The notes beneath the pieces were generated by a model. That model was not told the origin of the DNA. It searched no databases and saw nothing but the letters and a program-made list of their open reading frames with translations. The position numbers and the translations under genes are program-made. From Microbulbifer sp. A4B17 (GTDB lineage: Bacteria; Pseudomonadota; Gammaproteobacteria; Pseudomonadales; Cellvibrionaceae), in the NCBI RefSeq assembly GCF_003076275.1, contig NZ_CP029064.1, forward strand, positions 4,072,001 to 4,136,000: a stretch of DNA of 64,000 nt, written 5' to 3'. Below, piece by piece: positions 39,317-48,574 of the stretch; within the stretch, counting starts at the first letter, position 1; each line of letters starts with the position of its first letter.

Positions 39317-40075
39317 TTAAGACTGCCAGAGATTTTCAATACGCGGCTGGAACTGCCAGCGCTTGCGAGATAGGGGCTGATCGAGACGGCTAAGCCGCTG
39401 TACAGATCCGGCTGAAAACTCTCCATCTTCCGCAGAGAAATCATCCAAGCTACCCTCCCAGTAGTAACGACAACTCTCTTCAGTGGGCAACCAGCGCTCC
39501 TGCCGGGCCCATTCCGGTTGGTAATCTAGCAGTTCCGGGGATTCGTAATGATCCAGGGCACTGCGGAAATTGTCCGCACCGATCACCCGTGCGGCAGTGG
39601 GGGCTGAAAGGGGAAATGCCTTGCGCCCCAGGTAGAGGTGATACTTTGGTCGGGCCAGGGCTTCACACAACTCCGCCAGAGTCCAGTTAGCCTCCTCACA
39701 GGATCGCAGAGCCACTACCGCCTGCGCATCCACCAGATACTCCCTGCGGGATAACAGGGTTCCCAGGCGTGCTTTCCCTACAACCAGCTCATCCCGGCGT
39801 GTATGGTAGCGACGCTTGCCGGCGGAATCTGGGACCTGCACCGTGTGGAAATCCTTCAGCAAAGTACCTACATTCAGTACCTTTACCGCCTGGCGATATT
39901 GCTGGGCCAGGTTCTGGTGTAAGTCCTCTCGCTCCCGGGGTATCCCCAGTGCCGCACCAAATAGTCCCGCAATAGCGGATTTACCCGGATAGTGTGCGCT
40001 ATGGCGGGACTCCCCCACAGCCACGTTCCCCCAGGAAGCCATGGCACCGTAAAGACGAAATACTAGGTATTCCAT
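39317..40075 (-). CDS. cas5e: CRISPR Cascade subunit Cas5e
   Basis: A 252-residue RAMP protein with GAMASWG near residue 10 and HYPGKSAIAGLFGAALGI near 28-45, the hallmark of Cas5. In Cascade it binds the 5' handle of the crRNA. It starts 8 bp after the cas7e stop, and cas6e follows 10 bp after it. Confidence 0.93.
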   Translation of the reverse strand: MEYLVFRLYGAMASWGNVAVGESRHSAHYPGKSAIAGLFGAALGIPREREDLHQNLAQQYRQAVKVLNVGTLLKDFHTVQVPDSAGKRRYHTRRDELVVGKARLGTLLSRREYLVDAQAVVALRSCEEANWTLAELCEALARPKYHLYLGRKAFPLSAPTAARVIGADNFRSALDHYESPELLDYQPEWARQERWLPTEESCRYYWEGSLDDFSAEDGEFSAGSVQRLSRLDQPLSRKRWQFQPRIENLWQS

Positions 40076-40083
40076 AGCGCCAC

Positions 40084-41160
40084 CTACTCGCTGACAAAGG
40101 CTAAAAGTTCCTTGATATTACCTTCACCAGTTACGGCATTGAGAACATAGCGACTATCGGCACAATCCCCGTACACATTATCGAAACTCTGCAATTGCTT
40201 TTGCAGTGCATCAATAGCGTCATGGGCGTAATCCTCGCTATAGCGATCAACGGGCTTCAGGTAAGCCGCAGATAGAGAGCGCGGTTGCTGGTCACCAGCT
40301 TCGGCAACAACATAAGAGGCATAGGCGCGGCTGGCATAGCTGTTTTGTTTACCGCTGGGGGAAACTTTAAGAATTGTCTCAGTCAGCGCAGCTACGGCTC
40401 GATCGGCCAGGGACTTATCCCCACCCAGGTTTTCAATCAGCAGCTCTTTGTTAATGCAGATATAGGAATAAAATAATCCCGCAGCAAAACCAGCCTCACC
40501 CAAGTGAGCAGCACCGGCATCCTCGCTGCGATCATTCAGGTCGTCTACCGCAGTAAAATAATCGTCTTCAATCACTACAGAATGTGCCGACAGCGCATGA
40601 GCCACCTGGCACGCAGCTTCAACGTTATAGGTAGGCTTGGAAGCGAGCATACGGCCAAACAAGGCGATATCTACTGCCATATTTTCCTTGCGCAATAAAT
40701 CCAACTCCGCCTTCTCAGGCTCCCGCCCTTCTTCTGCCAAGGTTTTCAGTAGAGCATTGATCCCATTTTGCTCGGCACTACTGAGGTGAACCAACTGCTC
40801 GATTTCCAAATCGGCCAGAGGATTATCTTTTTCCGGCTTTTTTAACTTACCGAATTGCTCTGCAATTTTCTGCGCCCACAATTTGGCCTTTTTCTCAGAG
40901 ACGCCCAGTTCCAATAAAGTATCATAGGCCAGTACCCCCTGACGCTTAGTTCTGGTACCAATTAGGCTATCCCCCTGCTCCGTAGCCAATACCTGCTGGA
41001 ACAACTCCGACGTTCGCCAGTGACGCTTGAGGCTCTGGGAGGAAATTCGCAGGCGATCACAACCCCCCATCTTCGCTGTTTTTGGCCGCCCCAAGTCATC
41101 CCGGTTCAGGTTCGCAGGGGGATAGGCGGTCAATACATGCAATTGAATAAAGCGGCTCAT
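40084..41160 (-). CDS. cas7e: CRISPR Cascade backbone subunit Cas7e
   Basis: A 358-residue protein starting LHVLTAYPPANLNRDDLGRP, with DRLRISSQSLKRHWR near residues 34-48, the Cas7e signature. Six copies coat the crRNA in E. coli Cascade. The length is normal and the frame intact. A 183-bp gap separates it from cse2, which is unusual for this tightly packed operon. Confidence 0.94.
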   Translation of the reverse strand: MSRFIQLHVLTAYPPANLNRDDLGRPKTAKMGGCDRLRISSQSLKRHWRTSELFQQVLATEQGDSLIGTRTKRQGVLAYDTLLELGVSEKKAKLWAQKIAEQFGKLKKPEKDNPLADLEIEQLVHLSSAEQNGINALLKTLAEEGREPEKAELDLLRKENMAVDIALFGRMLASKPTYNVEAACQVAHALSAHSVVIEDDYFTAVDDLNDRSEDAGAAHLGEAGFAAGLFYSYICINKELLIENLGGDKSLADRAVAALTETILKVSPSGKQNSYASRAYASYVVAEAGDQQPRSLSAAYLKPVDRYSEDYAHDAIDALQKQLQSFDNVYGDCADSRYVLNAVTGEGNIKELLAFVSE

Positions 41161-41343
41161 AAATCTCTCCTTGTTGCGACCGTCAGGCCATCACATTACT
41201 TCGATTCATTTCTCAGGCATCCGATCAACCGCCACGGTCAATCGATCTGGATTTGCTCTGTGCTTAGTGTTGTTATGGGAATAGCATTTAAAATTTGTTT
41301 AGGTCCCTAAAATCCCTTTAATCTGGAAATCTATAAATATTTA
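41161..41343. other. Unusual 183-bp gap between cse2 and cas7e
   Basis: Type I-E Cascade genes usually overlap or lie within a few bases. This gap holds no open frame of note. It is AT-rich near 41280-41340 and contains a GACCGT and ACGGTC pair. It could hold an internal promoter or be the scar of an indel. Confidence 0.5.
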
Positions 41344-41922
41344 TCAGTCGGGTAACACAGCGTAGTAATCAATTGCCCAACGAACAGCCAGACGTTCCTG
41401 TGGATCCCGTGCAGGAATCGTGCGCATCTCCCTTTGCCAGTGCAGCAAATCATTGGCAAGTGAAGCTATATTGGCTCTGCCATCTAACAGAGCCAGGGCC
41501 CGCACTATGCGGCGGTAAAACTCAGCTGTATCGCGGCTTTTTTGTAACTGAAAAAAGCGCAGCTCGCTTAAAGGGGGACGCCCGCCTCTCTCCCTAGGCA
41601 TAGCGAGGGATCGGGCAAAACTGATATCCATAGCCTCGATGTTATCAACATCAATTGTTTTGCTGGTGTTATCGGTTTTTACATGTGCAATTACCGTTGC
41701 CACCAGAGCGGCATCTTCGATACGGATTTGCTCATCTTTCTGCCAGCGCTCGGGCATATCCTTTAAAAAACGGATAAAAGCGGGAGTGGGCATTACATCC
41801 ATAGGCTCTACCGCACGGCGCAAACGCGCCCGGTCGGCCCGGCCAGCTTTGTCATTGAGCCAGCGGTGCCACTCGCGCAGTCGGCTCACATCTGTATCGC
41901 TAAGATATTGATATCCGGCCAT
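41344..41922 (-). CDS. cse2: CRISPR Cascade small subunit Cse2 (Cas11e)
   Basis: The ATG at 41922 lies eight bases after AGGAGG; a GTG just before it is also possible. The 192-residue protein has the basic DKAGRADRARLRRAVEP segment typical of Cse2 and ends in PQERLAVRWAIDYY. Two copies stabilise the R-loop in E. coli Cascade. It begins 17 bp after the cse1 stop. Confidence 0.92.
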   Translation of the reverse strand: MAGYQYLSDTDVSRLREWHRWLNDKAGRADRARLRRAVEPMDVMPTPAFIRFLKDMPERWQKDEQIRIEDAALVATVIAHVKTDNTSKTIDVDNIEAMDISFARSLAMPRERGGRPPLSELRFFQLQKSRDTAEFYRRIVRALALLDGRANIASLANDLLHWQREMRTIPARDPQERLAVRWAIDYYAVLPD

Positions 41923-41939
41923 CACAACTCCTCCTGTTG

Positions 41940-43523
41940 TTACTCAACTTTGGCTGCATTATCCAGAGTCTTTAAACTTGCCAAGCTGCAGAGCTTGTTC
42001 CTTAAAAAACGTCGCGCCCGGGTCACTCGCTGCAATTGCAGGTCCTCCGTAGAACCCTCCATTGACCAATGGTCAAACTGTGCCAAAGCCGTTTCTTTCA
42101 ATGTGTATGCCCAGGCAATAGCCACTGGTGCATATGTAAATTGGGATTTCTTGGATTCGAGAGACAACTGGTTGAGCAAGCGGTAAAACTGACATTCCGT
42201 TGCCTGCCAAAATGACTGATCGACAAATGAAAAATCCCCTTTAATCTCATTAGGGTTATTAAACCAGGCAGCCTTGACCCTGAAGCGCAGCTCTTTCAAG
42301 GTATCTTTCGCAGCTGCTAAAAGCTGCCCTGCTAGCATAAAAAATAACGGCTGATGCTCGGGGGAAATATGTAGCACTGGCATTTCCTGTTCATACCAGC
42401 AACGCGCTTTCATATTGTCCATGTCATAGCCAAATCCCCACAGGCGCACAACGACATTCGAATCCAGTACTTCAAGGATTTCCGCATAGTTCTCATGGAA
42501 CAATCGCACTGCCCGGCTCGCTTCAGCACCATTTGAATGGTCATTCCACATAAGTCCCAACCAGTGTCGATAACCGAGACCGCCCTGTTGACCTTTAAAA
42601 CTCAAGGGCGGGGCTTTTTTCTTGGGATCACGACGATAGGGCGTTAGGGGATGAATCCAGGGCCCCTCGTAATTAATGCCGTAATTCTTAGTGGTATATT
42701 CCCGGATTAGCTGGTTCGTCTGCTCTCCACAAAGGTCACAGTACCCCTTCCCATCTCTCGCGATATTGAAACGTATCCTGCGCGGCATACCCCAGTACAT
42801 TTGCAGGGGATGGGTATCACTGGGAGGCGTAGAAGAACCTTGTTTGTCAGAGAGGCGGGAGGGAGCAAGCCAGGGGAAGATACAACTATCAGAGCTTTCA
42901 GACCTCGCTCCAAACTCCTCTTGTGGCAAGATATTGAGCCACAATTTCTGCCAGAGGCTGGCAACTTCTGCCTCTGGCATTATCAATGTGGTCAGAGGGC
43001 CACCACCGCGCAAACTGGTTCTATGCCCCACTCCCCCAGAGGGGGCATTAATTTGCAAGGTAAACAAGGCGCTGGCGGTACAGCTGGGGCATAAGCCTTG
43101 CACCCTACCGCTCTTAATAAATAGATCCTGATTATCTCTACAAGTTTTACTACCCGGTGCCTCAATCAGTAGAGCGGTAATTGACTTTGATTCCCCCTCT
43201 ATCAGTTCCAAATCCTGCATAAATGCAGGCCCGGACTCTTGAAATAATTCAAAGTTGGGAACGTAGCTTTGTAGCCGTGATTTTAATGTTTCCTCAGTAG
43301 GCGCCTTTTTCCAGTAGACTCCCCAATCATCAACACTTTCAGGTGCAAAAGCCGTTTGCAACAGGCCGATTAAAAACTGGAACAGCGCCCCGCGAAAATC
43401 CGGTCGTACCGTGCAGATATCTACAACAGGATTATCGGCCTCGGCAATTTGCCAAGGAGCAATTCTTTCCTGCTTACCGCATCGCCGGATAATTGGCAGC
43501 CAGGAATCTTCAACCAAATTCAC
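41940..43523 (-). CDS. cse1: CRISPR Cascade large subunit Cse1 (Cas8e)
   Basis: A GTG at 43523 or 43526 after AGGGAGG is the probable start, giving MNLVEDSWLPIIR, the usual Cse1 beginning; the longer open frame is unlikely. About 527 residues, with a C-x2-C and C-x2-C pair (CPSCT near 160 and CDLCGE near 270) that may bind zinc. Cse1 recognises the PAM and recruits Cas3. The cas3 gene normally lies just upstream, but no such gene is present here. Confidence 0.92.
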   Translation of the reverse strand: MNLVEDSWLPIIRRCGKQERIAPWQIAEADNPVVDICTVRPDFRGALFQFLIGLLQTAFAPESVDDWGVYWKKAPTEETLKSRLQSYVPNFELFQESGPAFMQDLELIEGESKSITALLIEAPGSKTCRDNQDLFIKSGRVQGLCPSCTASALFTLQINAPSGGVGHRTSLRGGGPLTTLIMPEAEVASLWQKLWLNILPQEEFGARSESSDSCIFPWLAPSRLSDKQGSSTPPSDTHPLQMYWGMPRRIRFNIARDGKGYCDLCGEQTNQLIREYTTKNYGINYEGPWIHPLTPYRRDPKKKAPPLSFKGQQGGLGYRHWLGLMWNDHSNGAEASRAVRLFHENYAEILEVLDSNVVVRLWGFGYDMDNMKARCWYEQEMPVLHISPEHQPLFFMLAGQLLAAAKDTLKELRFRVKAAWFNNPNEIKGDFSFVDQSFWQATECQFYRLLNQLSLESKKSQFTYAPVAIAWAYTLKETALAQFDHWSMEGSTEDLQLQRVTRARRFLRNKLCSLASLKTLDNAAKVE

Positions 43524-44263
43524 CACGATCCTCCCTGATCCAGTCTCCGCCCTCTTACTCTGCTTTAGCCATGCTTTTTTCAAGAGCTAGAGGGAACAGT
43601 TACACTCAGAGCAGTGCGAGCGCCTCTGCCTCATTTTTTGAGTGCTCAATCTCTCAGCGTCACTGCTGGGACACTAATTCCATTACCTTATGCCACTCTG
43701 ACTAGGGAAAAATGATCTGGCTCAAGTCTGGGCATCTTTCTCACTTTCCGCACCGGAAATCAGGGTAGCGCCTACTACCTGACACAAAGAAAAGTGCTCA
43801 GTTATCGCATAGACCACACATAACATAAGGATATTTATCCCATTCCCTTCTCTATATGCGAGTATTCCTGTACAGACAATTCTCCCACCCTTTAGCCTGC
43901 ATCAGCTATTGACCTCAATTGTTAATCAACAGATACAAAAAAACCCCTTGATAGGGCTCAAAACTAGCAACAGATTCTATTGTGAAGGAAATTTAACGAA
44001 TCGGTATCCAGCTCAATACTAAGCTCATCACTTTTAACCGGCCGGAATCCATCGACACTGAATCGCCATTACTAAGCCGTTCAACCCTTACCGACTTCAG
44101 ATAAAAGAAAAGACTTTATTAAATGCTTCTGACTCTGCTACAGAGCTGACATCATTTCTGTCAGATGTGCGGTGATCTACTACTTTTGATTGTATGGATA
44201 TACTAGGTTGGAGTTCGACTGTGAAAGTGCCGGCAATTATTACCGACACCTTCATACTATCAA
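43524..44263. other. Region upstream of cse1 where cas3 would be expected
   Basis: This 740-bp stretch has no long open frame on either strand and no HD-nuclease or helicase motif of Cas3. It should hold the promoter of the cas operon. It is AT-rich towards 44.2 kb. Confidence 0.5.
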
Positions 44264-44809
44264 CTAGAAAGCTTCATAGGTGAAAACTTTTAAATCTACA
44301 TCGTCAATAGATTCTAAATCACCCTGAATATCGACAGTCAAGATATCGCATTTATCAGATGCAATTGAACCATTATCTATCGTTAAGACCACCTCATTGC
44401 GAAAATCTGAGATAGGCACATTGGTATAAATATTCTTATCGTCCCGATCAATCCCTATTGCAGTTTTACTACCGTCTTTGGCAATACAACTTGCCGTGAT
44501 CGAAACGTCATACACATAGTCGAAAATTCTAGGATGATTTCTAGTATAGCAATGTTCTCCCCCATACGAATAACGGCAAACGACGTCTGGCCTCAACCGC
44601 CCCAAACCGGATACAACCGCAGTAATATCAAAGCGGATTTCTTGCGCACTATCACCTAAGACATCAATTTCAGCAACTCGCCGAGTATCCGAATTATAAG
44701 AATACTCAGTAATATTGTGCTTAACACCGCTAACAAAAACCATCTCTGCAAACGACTGACTTGTTAACAACAAGACAAACACTGGCACCATAGATTTCAA
44801 AAAATTCAT
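44264..44809 (-). CDS. Secreted protein of unknown function
   Basis: A 181-residue protein with a clear Sec signal peptide (MVPVFVLLLTSQSFA) and a mature part of about 160 residues containing four cysteines (CRYSYGGEHC, ASCIA, KCDIL) that may form disulphides. No family was recognised. Its AT-rich base composition differs from the housekeeping genes. It is the gene next to the cas operon on its upstream side, but nothing ties it to CRISPR. Confidence 0.6.
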   Translation of the reverse strand: MNFLKSMVPVFVLLLTSQSFAEMVFVSGVKHNITEYSYNSDTRRVAEIDVLGDSAQEIRFDITAVVSGLGRLRPDVVCRYSYGGEHCYTRNHPRIFDYVYDVSITASCIAKDGSKTAIGIDRDDKNIYTNVPISDFRNEVVLTIDNGSIASDKCDILTVDIQGDLESIDDVDLKVFTYEAF

Positions 44810-45535
44810 TTTTCATTCTTAAAAAAATAATCGAAAAGGCAGTATAAATATCCAAATATTAACTAGCAAGAAAATCCAACCAAACAATTAAAATTATAAA
44901 CACTTCAACAATCAAGGCAAAAAACTTATATATTCAGGCTGCATTCACACTCAGTTTGCCTTACAAAAATCTCAGAAAAAATATAAACCCAAACTTAAAT
45001 TAACCAATTATTTAAATCTCCATTTATCTTTTCTCGCTACAAAATGGCAGATCGCAGCATCCCAACCAAACAACAAGAAACCACTTACAGAAAAGCTTAG
45101 CTTTTATTTAAATCTTGCCCTGCGATCAAAAAGCAATAATTAACGAAGCATAGGAAACATCAACCACATCGCAGACATCGACAACATGTTTAAGAGTTTT
45201 CTGATATTTAAAAAGCTAAAACAAGCAAATTAATAAATTATCAATTCGGGCAGCCTAAAGCTTATTCTCGATCGAATTACATCTTAAGCTACTCTTTTAG
45301 TTTACTTAAAGTACACCACCTCGATTACGAGCTAGCGCCTGGGTTATCTCAAGCTGATTAAGTTGATTTCACTCGCTCCAACCACTTTTCTTTATTACTA
45401 AATCCAGCATCAATACTCTTCAATCAGTTTTCTGCCATCACTTGATCTACTGGTGGAGAAGAAGTAGCAGATATTGACTCCAACTATCCACTCTTTTCCT
45501 TATTATCAGCTGATACCCTTCAGAGTTGAAATCTG
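44810..45535. other. AT-rich gene-free region
   Basis: This 726-bp stretch is markedly AT-rich. I see no open frame, RNA gene or repeat in it. Its composition fits horizontally acquired DNA. Confidence 0.4.
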
Positions 45536-46117
45536 GTGACCTACCATCTAAAGAGAAATCAATATCAGGGGAAAGACCCGTACTGTATTCCAGACTATGA
45601 AGACCACAGAGAGCTTATAAAGACTATTGCTCAATGTTGTCTTAACTGTGAGAATATTGGACAAGTGAAAAGAGCTGCAAGGGAATATCATCCAAAGGCT
45701 AAACATGTATCGGAAGCTGTAGAGGCTTTCTTAGCTCAACATAAAACTATCAACCTGTTAAAGCACGACGGCCTAGCACTACAACACCTTGATAGTAAGG
45801 TCGTAACCCAAACCCTCTCCCTAACTGATGTACCTTTTCTCCCAATCCATGACTCTTTCATTATACCCTCCCATCTGCAAGGAAAATTCCTAGAAGCAAT
45901 GGTTCTTGCTTATGTATCGGTAATGAAATCATCCTCACCGTACACAACTAAAGACAGTAGCGCTGTCATCCGGCGAGAACGGGATAAGAAAGTTCTCTAT
46001 CCAGCCACTCAGGTAACCAAGGCCTTTAAAAACGTGATGAGCACTGGTAGTGCCGTTGCATCTACCGTGGACGCCTCAGGAACCACTGTCAGCCGTCCGA
46101 CTGGATACGTCCAGTAA
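45536..46117 (+). CDS. Protein of unknown function with an HDSF motif, possibly partial
   Basis: The open frame of 193 residues starts with a GTG and may be the C-terminal part of a larger gene. The segment FLPIHDSFIIPSHLQGKFLEAM at about residues 100-121 resembles the His-Asp-Ser-Phe motif seen near the C-terminus of some plasmid/phage replication proteins, including palm-type polymerases. The middle contains LAQHKTINLLKHDGLALQHLDS. I cannot name the family. A terminator follows. It likely marks mobile-element cargo. Confidence 0.45.
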   Translation: MTYHLKRNQYQGKDPYCIPDYEDHRELIKTIAQCCLNCENIGQVKRAAREYHPKAKHVSEAVEAFLAQHKTINLLKHDGLALQHLDSKVVTQTLSLTDVPFLPIHDSFIIPSHLQGKFLEAMVLAYVSVMKSSSPYTTKDSSAVIRRERDKKVLYPATQVTKAFKNVMSTGSAVASTVDASGTTVSRPTGYVQ

Positions 46118-46139
46118 GCCGGTTGAAGATGCCTATAGA

Positions 46140-46169
46140 GCCTGTTAGGGGCTTTGCAGGCATTTTTTG
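46140..46169 (+). terminator. Terminator after the HDSF-motif gene
   Basis: GCCTG pairs with CAGGC around a loop and is followed by a six-T run, 23 bp after the stop codon at 46117. An overlapping ATGCCT/AGGCAT pairing is also possible. Confidence 0.65.
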
Positions 46170-46214
46170 TGGGTCTTTCTCCATGAAAAGGGCGTTTACA
46201 TCTGAAAGGGATAT

Positions 46215-46661
46215 TTACTGAATTATTATTGTCAGTGTTCCCTTTGTGATATTTCGAATTGGTGAAGCACAAAAAGTCCCCGTTGGCAATTTACTGATAT
46301 CCGAAAACCCAAGCTGATTAGCACCGCTAATATCTATCTCACTTCCATGGGCCTGAAGTTGTCCTTGTGAGATGTGGCTTTGACATGAACCGCCGATATC
46401 TATTTGTCTGCCCGAGTAGCCTGCATTCCCAATCAAGCTAATTGACTGGGAACTCAATTGAGCGACTGATCCAATAATTGAGAAAATGCTGTTTAAGGTT
46501 GCTATTATATTTTGCTGTAGGGTCGGGTTAGGTTCAATGCTGTTAATATCAAGGGACCATGTATAAGAAATTCCCTGTGATACACTTGAATGGACACCAG
46601 GCCCCCCATCTCCCCCTGTGATATACGCCATCAAAGATAAGCTATCAATACGAACTTCCAT
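46215..46661 (-). CDS. Hypothetical protein, 148 residues
   Basis: An open frame with no signal peptide and no recognised family. It is rich in Ser, Gly, Ile and Gln, with SSVSQGISYTWSLDI near residue 25 and alternating hydrophobic residues to the end (KGTLTIIIQ), suggesting a beta-rich fold. No good ribosome-binding site is visible, so it may be silent or not a real gene. Confidence 0.35.
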   Translation of the reverse strand: MEVRIDSLSLMAYITGGDGGPGVHSSVSQGISYTWSLDINSIEPNPTLQQNIIATLNSIFSIIGSVAQLSSQSISLIGNAGYSGRQIDIGGSCQSHISQGQLQAHGSEIDISGANQLGFSDISKLPTGTFCASPIRNITKGTLTIIIQ

Positions 46662-47383
46662 AATATTTTATTGGATATAATTAATTTAAGCATTTTATAT
46701 CAAATTTTTTGAGAACTGACATTATGATATTTATATAAAGTTATCCGAATAAATTATTTTATTATTCCGTTTAGTTAGAATTGGTTGTGCTTACAGGCAC
46801 AGCCGCGCTTAGAATGGGGGCTTTTTCGTAAGCCCTGATATTACTTAGCCACTACTGCTGATTCATGAGGCTTCCCTCCGAAGTTGATGGAGGGGGTATC
46901 ATGACAGCCTGCCAGAGCAAGTTAAATAATATAGATCATCTACCGCAAACAAGTACTGGCAAAGATAATCATGTGCCTTTAAGCGCCTTCCTTATTCTCT
47001 ATTGTTGACACTAGGTACACATCATCACGTCTATTAACACGCCAACCCACGCCTTTCACCTCCACTCCGAATATTCTGAAGCTCACATGGTTACTGGGCT
47101 TGGAATTTTTCCGCCCTAAGGCAATATTTTTTTCGCTGGTTCGCCGGGATTTTGGTTTTTAGGGTTATAGGAGGCTCCGTACCGAAATCCTACTTATAAG
47201 TATCAGAAGTGACCTGTATAAACAATCAATCAGGGCCGTCTTAGTTTTGAGGGTGTTGGGCAAGACCGCTCCGGTTTCTTTGAAGGAATATATATCGACA
47301 ACGACTCTACTGAACTTCAGTAGCTTTAGCCTCAACCATCAGGCATAGGTCAGCAGCCTCTGGGAACTCTTTAGCCAGCCACT
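46662..47383. other. Gene-free stretch of the accessory block
   Basis: This 722-bp region contains no open frame with family features. Around 47250-47330 a short frame reads GRSGFFEGIYIDNDS, perhaps the remains of a gene, but I could not identify it. Confidence 0.35.
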
Positions 47384-47578
47384 TTATGGAACAAAACAGT
47401 GCTTTTTATACATTACAGACGGAGTCCCATCAGAAAGTGTACACAAATAAACTTCATTTTCTTCAACTTTAGCCATTGCCGCCGGCACGAAAACAATACC
47501 CTCTTCATCTATCCCGAATGACCGCACCCACTCAGGAAACCCCTTTATAGCGGAATTCTTAACAGAAAACCATTTCAT
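47384..47578 (-). CDS. Small protein of unknown function downstream of the immunity gene
   Basis: The ATG at 47578 lies seven bases after AAAGGA, giving 64 residues (MKWFSVKNSAIKGFPEWVRSFG). No family recognised. It lies 38 bp after the putative immunity gene on the same strand, so it may be a second immunity protein or accessory gene of the toxin locus, as is common in polymorphic toxin cassettes. Confidence 0.5.
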   Translation of the reverse strand: MKWFSVKNSAIKGFPEWVRSFGIDEEGIVFVPAAMAKVEENEVYLCTLSDGTPSVMYKKHCFVP

Positions 47579-47616
47579 GGACAAATCCTTTACTCATAAT
47601 AAATAGGCACTACACC

Positions 47617-48189
47617 TTAGAAAGGGTCAAGTAAACCCTCATCAAACCGTAAACCTTGAATTCCAAATTCAGAACACAAAGATTTAAATAAAGAAGAACA
47701 ATATAGAGCGCCACAACCTTGCATTTTTGATTTAAAGAGAAATCTATTAGCAACATCAGCCTCATCAAAAACAAGGGTTTCCAGTCCATCCTCATAACCA
47801 TCTAAGTATTTTTTGAGGCATTGACTGGCATCTTCTTTTCCGAATGATAGACAGTTGAATATCTGCATTTCTTCCCCATCAGCTATGACTGGTAAAAACT
47901 CCCCTTCACCTTTCAGATATTCATTCAGTGACTTATAAGCTTTTTCATTCAATATCAGGCTTGTGTGACCCCACAAAGATATATCTGATATCTCCACGCT
48001 AGTTGAAGACAAAGGAGTAAATTTGTCTGACACCCTCCCCCAGTGCTGAAGAAGCGGCTCATTAGTCAAGGGGAATTCCATCAAGAGTGGCAACAAACCT
48101 TCATCTCCGAGTTGCTCGGCCAATGATAAAATATCCAGTTGAAATGCTTTAAATCGCTTTGGAGAATATTTGAGCTGATAAACCTTCAT
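47617..48189 (-). CDS. Putative immunity protein of the AHH toxin
   Basis: The start MKVYQLKYSPKRFKAFQ at 48189 overlaps the toxin stop in an ATGA, so translation is coupled. The 190-residue protein is acidic and ends in CSEFGIQGLRFDEGLLDPF. Its layout, with a central basic-acidic part and a C-terminal SLFKSLCSEFGIQGLRF, resembles the DUF1629 (Imm11-type) immunity family. Context rather than strong similarity makes the call. Confidence 0.6.
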   Translation of the reverse strand: MKVYQLKYSPKRFKAFQLDILSLAEQLGDEGLLPLLMEFPLTNEPLLQHWGRVSDKFTPLSSTSVEISDISLWGHTSLILNEKAYKSLNEYLKGEGEFLPVIADGEEMQIFNCLSFGKEDASQCLKKYLDGYEDGLETLVFDEADVANRFLFKSKMQGCGALYCSSLFKSLCSEFGIQGLRFDEGLLDPF

Positions 48190-48511
48190 GGTGAGCCATC
48201 CCACTCGCAGTCTTTTGCTTTAGTAATTTGTTGAGGATAACCGCCATGCTTCAACCTTGTTTTCACCTCTCTCAATCGGTTTCTTAATACCAACTCTGGA
48301 AGTCCCGACTGAGAAAACTTTGCCACAATCCATGTTTCATAATTGTAGCGGTGAATTTCTTTATGTGCGGGAGCTTTCGGCGTAGCCCAGTGCCCTTTAT
48401 ATTCATATTTCCGTGGTAACCAAACACCATTTACAGGGTCATTGATACCAACACCATGAGCATGCAGGTTTAATCGGGCCATTGTCACCCTACCAACCTG
48501 CCAGCGCCCTT
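48186..48511 (-). pseudogene. C-terminal AHH-type nuclease toxin, cut off by the IS element
   Basis: About 108 residues remain. The segment RLNLHAHGVGINDPVNGVWL, then APAHKEIHRYNYETWIV, matches the AHH nuclease domain, a HNH/endonuclease VII-type toxin at the C-terminus of large polymorphic toxins. The open frame continues into the IS end at 48512, so the N-terminal delivery part is missing. It has no start codon of its own with a good ribosome site, so it is probably silent. Its stop overlaps the immunity gene start by 4 bp. Confidence 0.7.
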
Positions 48512-48574
48512 TGTAGTGGTCTAATCCTTCCGGACACTTCGCTAAGATGGTAAAACTACCAAGCGAGGTGAAGT

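Noticed and set aside
43524..44263. Remains of cas3 upstream of cse1
   Set aside because: No open frame or HD/helicase motif could be found on either strand.
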